The notes beneath the pieces are model-generated. The model saw only the letters and a program-made list of their open reading frames with translations. It was not told the DNA's origin and did not search any database. The position numbers were made by a program, and so were the translations under genes. Positions 21,473-24,225 of a stretch of DNA of 24,225 nt are shown here, piece by piece. The number at the start of each line of letters is the position of its first letter. The stretch's first letter is position 1. Source of the stretch: Methanocorpusculum sp. (GTDB lineage: Archaea; Halobacteriota; Methanomicrobia; Methanomicrobiales; Methanocorpusculaceae); the NCBI GenBank assembly GCA_029987115.1, contig DALTWK010000015.1:1-24225 (forward strand). Direction: 5' to 3'.

Positions 21473-22500
21473 AAACAACACTGGAAGAACCATTGAAACA
21501 TGACGGTTTCGGCGAGTATAAAGTAGTTGCCGACTCTCTCGATGATTTGTGGCATTTGTCGCATCTGATTCTTCCAGGAGATCTCGTATATGCAGTAACC
21601 CTTCGAACCGTTGACGGTCCAAGTGATAAATTACGTGCGGAAAAACTGGAGAAACGGCCTGTTCGTATCGGAGTAAAAGCGGAAAAAATTGAATTTTCTC
21701 CCGATGCCAACCGTCTTCGGGTATTTGGCGTTATCACGTTCGGTCCGGATGTCGGTCAGCATCATACGCTGAATGTGGAAACAGGATACGAAATCAGTAT
21801 CGTAAAAAAATGGAGGAAAACCGATCTCGACCGGTTGAACCGTGCAGTTTCAGCCACACTCCATGATGTTGTGCACATTGCAGCAGTTGAGGACGGCGAA
21901 ATTGAACTCTACCGGATTCGTCAGTACGGTCCGGAACGGATTACCACGTTAACCATGGGAAGCGGAAAAACAGCGGAGCTTGATTCCCGTGAAGCACTGT
22001 TTGCAGCCGCTCTGCAGATTTTGTCTCCGGTTACCGGATCTATTGTCATAGCCGGTCCCGGTTTTGTGAAAGATGATTTCCTTTCCTATGTGAAAACGAA
22101 ATCTTCGGAAACCGGAAAGCGGATGATATCGGTAGAAACCCGCCGTTCCGGCTACGGTGCTGTGCAGGAGGCAATCGGAAACGGTGTTCTGAGCCGTGTT
22201 GCCGAAGATATCCAGCTTGCACGCGAAGTAGCGGCAATGGAGGAAGTTTTCAAGCGGATTGGTATGAACGGAGCAGTTGCGTATGGAAAAACCGATGTCC
22301 GGAACTCGGTAGATTACGGAGCGGCGGAACAGATTCTTGTGTCCGATACGGAAATGCGTTTGGGAAAGTATTCCTCCATTGTAGAAGCAGCGGAAGTTCA
22401 GGGAGCCGGTGTTCTTGTTCTCTCGACGGAATTTGAACCGGGAAAACGCCTGGAAGGCATCGGGGGAATAGCCGCACTGCTCCGCTATAAGATTGCCTGA
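21469..22500 (+). CDS. pelA: Archaeal Pelota (mRNA surveillance / ribosome rescue factor)
   Basis: An eRF1-like protein that enters the A site of ribosomes stalled without a stop codon and, with ABCE1, splits them. Archaea use aEF1A as the delivery GTPase. Seen in 343 aa: an Sm-like N-terminal domain (about 1-125) with DLWHLSHLILPGDLVYAVTL, RVFGVITFGPD and HHTLNVETGYEISIVKKW, then the eRF1 domain 2-like middle (about 130-235), and the C-terminal ABCE1-binding domain with VAYGKTDVRNSVDYGAAEQI and a FEPGKRLEGIGGIAALLRY ending. There is no GGQ motif, as expected for Pelota. The start overlaps the rqcH stop by four bases and GGAGGAT stands ten bases before the ATG. Being co-transcribed with rqcH and near ABCE1 fits a joint rescue role. 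Confidence 0.95.
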   Translation: MKTTLEEPLKHDGFGEYKVVADSLDDLWHLSHLILPGDLVYAVTLRTVDGPSDKLRAEKLEKRPVRIGVKAEKIEFSPDANRLRVFGVITFGPDVGQHHTLNVETGYEISIVKKWRKTDLDRLNRAVSATLHDVVHIAAVEDGEIELYRIRQYGPERITTLTMGSGKTAELDSREALFAAALQILSPVTGSIVIAGPGFVKDDFLSYVKTKSSETGKRMISVETRRSGYGAVQEAIGNGVLSRVAEDIQLAREVAAMEEVFKRIGMNGAVAYGKTDVRNSVDYGAAEQILVSDTEMRLGKYSSIVEAAEVQGAGVLVLSTEFEPGKRLEGIGGIAALLRYKIA

Positions 22501-22518
22501 TTTCGGGAAAACGTTTGC

Positions 22519-22527
22519 TTTATATAT
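22519..22527 (+). promoter_or_regulatory. TATA box for tRNA-Arg
   Basis: tttatatat lies about 46 bases before the mature tRNA 5' end; a start about 25 bases downstream would give a short 5' leader removed by RNase P. Confidence 0.55.
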
Positions 22528-22568
22528 CTTGGGAGATAATATTCTAGAGCACTCAGGTGCAATATCTT

Positions 22569-22640
22569 GTCCTGGTAGGGTAGAGGATATCCTTGAAGCC
22601 TGCGGAGCTTCAGACTGGGGTTCGAATCCCCGTCAGGACG
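22569..22640 (+). tRNA. tRNA-Arg (anticodon GCG)
   Basis: Cloverleaf of 72 nt. The acceptor arms GTCCTGG (22569-22575) and TCAGGAC (22633-22639) pair with one G-T wobble. The anticodon stem gaagc/gcttc encloses ctgcgga, with anticodon GCG at 22602-22604. The T arm is tgggg/ccccg around ttcgaat. The discriminator is G and CCA is not encoded. The sequence after it changes sharply to AT-rich, repeat-bearing DNA, as is often seen where elements integrate at tRNA genes; no second copy of the tRNA 3' end was found in the window. Confidence 0.93.
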
Positions 22641-23067
22641 TGTCCGATAGCGGAGCAGACGCCTAATAATTGTTTTTCAAGTTTTCTTAAGTTCAAATCA
22701 AGTAAAGTAGAATATCGTCATTTTGAGCTTATTTTTGCTTGCGCATTCGTATTTGGGGTTGGTTTCAAAACACAAAACTAATCGAATTTGAGCTTCGTTC
22801 GGATTTTCCATTTTTCTAGTATGAAACATTTTGTAATTCGTAACACAAAAATGAGAACCGCGCAGGCAAAATCGCTCAATTTGGGCTTATTTTCATTTCG
22901 ATGCGCAGGGCTTATTTTCTTTATTGGGAAATGCGCATAGCCCTATTTTAGATTTTAACGATAATTTATTGTTATTTTCCAATTTGTGTTTACTTCAAAC
23001 ATATCTATGAAGTATGATTTTGACGATTCTTCAGTCTAAAATACGTCTTTAGGGCGATTATTTTTGA
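22641..23067. other. AT-rich region with no convincing gene
   Basis: About 430 bases without a credible gene on either strand; frames are short and lack ribosome sites. It contains a family of degenerate repeats (22727-22937), a stem AGGGCT/AGCCCT (22907-22912, 22939-22944) and scattered T-runs. It could be remains of mobile DNA, a long untranslated region or a small RNA locus. Confidence 0.5.
22727..22937 (+). repeat. Three degenerate repeats of GCTTATTTT...GCGCA
   Basis: The pair GCTTATTTT and GCGCA recurs at 22727-22745, 22885-22907 and 22910-22937, with spacers of 5, 9 and 14 bases. The first two are preceded by the related atTTTGAGCTT and atTTGGGCTT, and a partial version (aatttgagctt) lies near 22785-22795. 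TGCGCA is itself palindromic. The spacing is too irregular for a CRISPR array. Confidence 0.5.
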
Positions 23068-23241
23068 AATCTGAGCCAAATTAGGTGTAATTTATTCAGA
23101 TACAATTACCTGGTTGCTGCGGCTGTCCGGTATGCTGTTCCTCTCCGCGAAAAGGCGCTGTTGAATCGTGTGGTCGAGGAGATTCTCGGGCCTGGTTCCT
23201 TTCACATCTCGGTCCTGAAAAGCGGGAAACTATTTGCATAA
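23068..23241 (+). pseudogene. Apparent 3' remnant of an unidentified gene
   Basis: An open frame with no ATG or plausible start reads through 23068-23241. From about 23101 it looks like real protein: YNYLVAAAVRYAVPLREKAL, then NRVVEEILGPGSFHISVLKS, then GKLFA and a stop at 23239-23241. Base composition rises sharply in GC at about 23105, where coding-like sequence begins inside AT-rich DNA. The simplest view is the C-terminal end of a gene whose 5' part was lost. Family not recognised. Its stop lies 19 bases before the NERD-gene ATG, in another frame, so the intact gene may once have been the first of a two-gene operon with it. Confidence 0.45.
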
Positions 23242-23260
23242 CGGGGGTGAAGAGTTGTGC

Positions 23261-24145
23261 ATGATTCGTCTGATTGATGCTGATGAACTCCTCATCGGTT
23301 TTGGTGTTCCGCTGCTTTCGCTTCTGAAAAAAGGAGAGCCACAGTACACCATCCGTCTTCGGACCTGGTTCCAGCAGAATGCAAGACTTGGCGGCAGACG
23401 GCTTTCGGAAGATGACAATCATTTTCTCTATTTGCGGATTCAGGGTGAACTGAAAACTCGCAGATACATCAGCACGGTTGAAGGTGTGTCGCCCCCGCAG
23501 GTTGTGATTACTGCTGCAGGACTTATGTTCCTGGATGAATCAGAACAGAAATATGACGAATGGCTTGCTGCAGAGAAAAGGAGGAAAACTACAGCTGCAG
23601 ATATAGCAAGAAGTGTTGCCGGAGTGCGTGGGGAAGCTGATGTTTTCAATGTCCTTCAGACGCATCTTGACGGGTACTTTCACCTCTGCAGGAATCTTCA
23701 ACTTACGTCAGCTGACGGGAGAACTCATGCAGAACTTGATGCTGTTCTCATGCACACAAATGGCATCTTTGTCTTTGAATCGAAGGTCCGAAACGGCGAT
23801 GTCTTTGGAAAGCAGTTTAATCCGAACTGGCAGTTCAGGCCTGAGTCGGGAAAGATCATTCCGTTCAAAAATCCGCTTATCCAGAATGAACAGCATGTGA
23901 AGCTGCTGGTGGAGAAGCTGCAGATTCCTTTTGGTGAGATTTATTCGGTTATTGTGTTCTCCCGATATGCGACGCTGCATCTGGACTGCAGGCTTCCGTC
24001 GCATACGATTATTCTGAAGCAGTCACAGATTGCAGAGAGGATTCAGAACATTCTTGATAGAAGTAAAATCAGGCGGACGGAAGATGAAATTGATGCGTTG
24101 TATGCTGCAAGGACTAATCCGGTTCCGAATGAACTGAAAAGATAG
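23261..24145 (+). CDS. NERD-domain (nuclease-related) protein with N-terminal winged-helix-like region, 294 aa
   Basis: Residues about 120-235 form a NERD domain, related to restriction-type and Holliday-junction endonucleases: GVRGEADVFNVL (Glu125), HAELDAVLMHTNGIFVFESK (Asp160, Glu173, Lys175, the D...E-x-K active site) and FKNPLIQNEQHVKLLVEKL. All the putative catalytic residues are present. The first about 105 residues include a stretch ending VVITAAGLMFLDE that resembles a winged-helix wing, so DNA or RNA binding is plausible. The C-terminus is helical and basic. The ATG at 23261 is chosen because a GGGGGTGA site is about ten bases upstream; a TTG nine codons earlier is less likely. NERD proteins are frequent in accessory and defence-linked regions, and the setting after a tRNA gene and repeats agrees, but no partner gene is in the window. 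Confidence 0.82.
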   Translation: MIRLIDADELLIGFGVPLLSLLKKGEPQYTIRLRTWFQQNARLGGRRLSEDDNHFLYLRIQGELKTRRYISTVEGVSPPQVVITAAGLMFLDESEQKYDEWLAAEKRRKTTAADIARSVAGVRGEADVFNVLQTHLDGYFHLCRNLQLTSADGRTHAELDAVLMHTNGIFVFESKVRNGDVFGKQFNPNWQFRPESGKIIPFKNPLIQNEQHVKLLVEKLQIPFGEIYSVIVFSRYATLHLDCRLPSHTIILKQSQIAERIQNILDRSKIRRTEDEIDALYAARTNPVPNELKR

Positions 24146-24225
24146 AAGTGACAACGTCTTGAAAAAATAGTGTAACGTCCTGTATTTATTTAGATAACTC
24201 ATTTTGCTTCACATTCCCGCGCAAT

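Noticed and set aside
22593..22781. 62-codon open frame starting inside tRNA-Arg
   Set aside because: It overlaps a certain tRNA and continues into low-complexity AT-rich DNA.
22711..22944. CRISPR array
   Set aside because: The repeats are degenerate and their spacing varies from a few bases to over 150; no regular spacers and no cas genes.
23096..23422. 108-codon minus-strand open frame opposite the remnant and NERD gene
   Set aside because: It mirrors the coding plus strand, its composition is Pro/Arg/Ser-biased, and no start signal is present.

Overview
The window looks like chromosome from a methanogenic euryarchaeon of the order Methanomicrobiales, most like Methanocorpusculum; the genus is inferred from protein style alone. 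Archaeal markers seen directly are ABCE1/Rli1, archaeal Pelota, RqcH/NFACT, a separate PyrI regulatory chain, a Thg1-like protein, DUF373, tRNAs without an encoded CCA end, TATA-like boxes 20-35 bases before leaderless starts, and T-run terminators.

Layout. 1-736: a 100-residue ferritin-like protein and two tRNA genes (Thr-TGT, Ala-GGC). 735-4430 (minus): one very large PurL of the clostridial/Bacteroides single-chain kind, unusual for an archaeon. 4542-6201: a winged-helix protein, then (minus) a TIGR04076-type protein and a secreted, C-terminally anchored protein. 6308-11121 (plus): PRC-barrel protein, Thg1-like protein, DUF373 membrane protein, an iron-sulfur aldo/keto reductase relative lacking its catalytic Tyr and Lys, then pyrB-pyrI. 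11239-12960 (minus): TIGR00725-type Rossmann protein, a two-helix membrane peptide, dCTP deaminase and a small unknown. 13035-14038: a Sel1-repeat protein and a flavin-binding oxidoreductase-like protein, convergent.

14163-22500 is the most interesting part. ABCE1 (minus) is preceded in its operon by a protein that fuses an ABCE1-type eight-cysteine ferredoxin domain to a three-helix EMC6-like membrane domain. On the other side, rqcH and pelA overlap in one plus-strand operon. So the splitting factor, the stalled-ribosome factor and the nascent-chain tailing factor lie together with a membrane protein that carries the splitting factor's iron-sulfur domain. Between the two halves is an ABC-2 transporter pair of bacterial style. 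It is flanked by two diverged copies (about 59 of 81 columns alike, counted by hand) of the rqcH promoter and start, which suggests that an ancestral divergent emc6-like/rqcH promoter region was duplicated around an inserted transporter.

22569-24225: tRNA-Arg(GCG), then about 430 bases of AT-rich, repeat-bearing sequence without a convincing gene, an apparent 3' gene remnant, and a gene for a winged-helix plus NERD-type nuclease-related protein. This has the look of an accessory region beside a tRNA gene.
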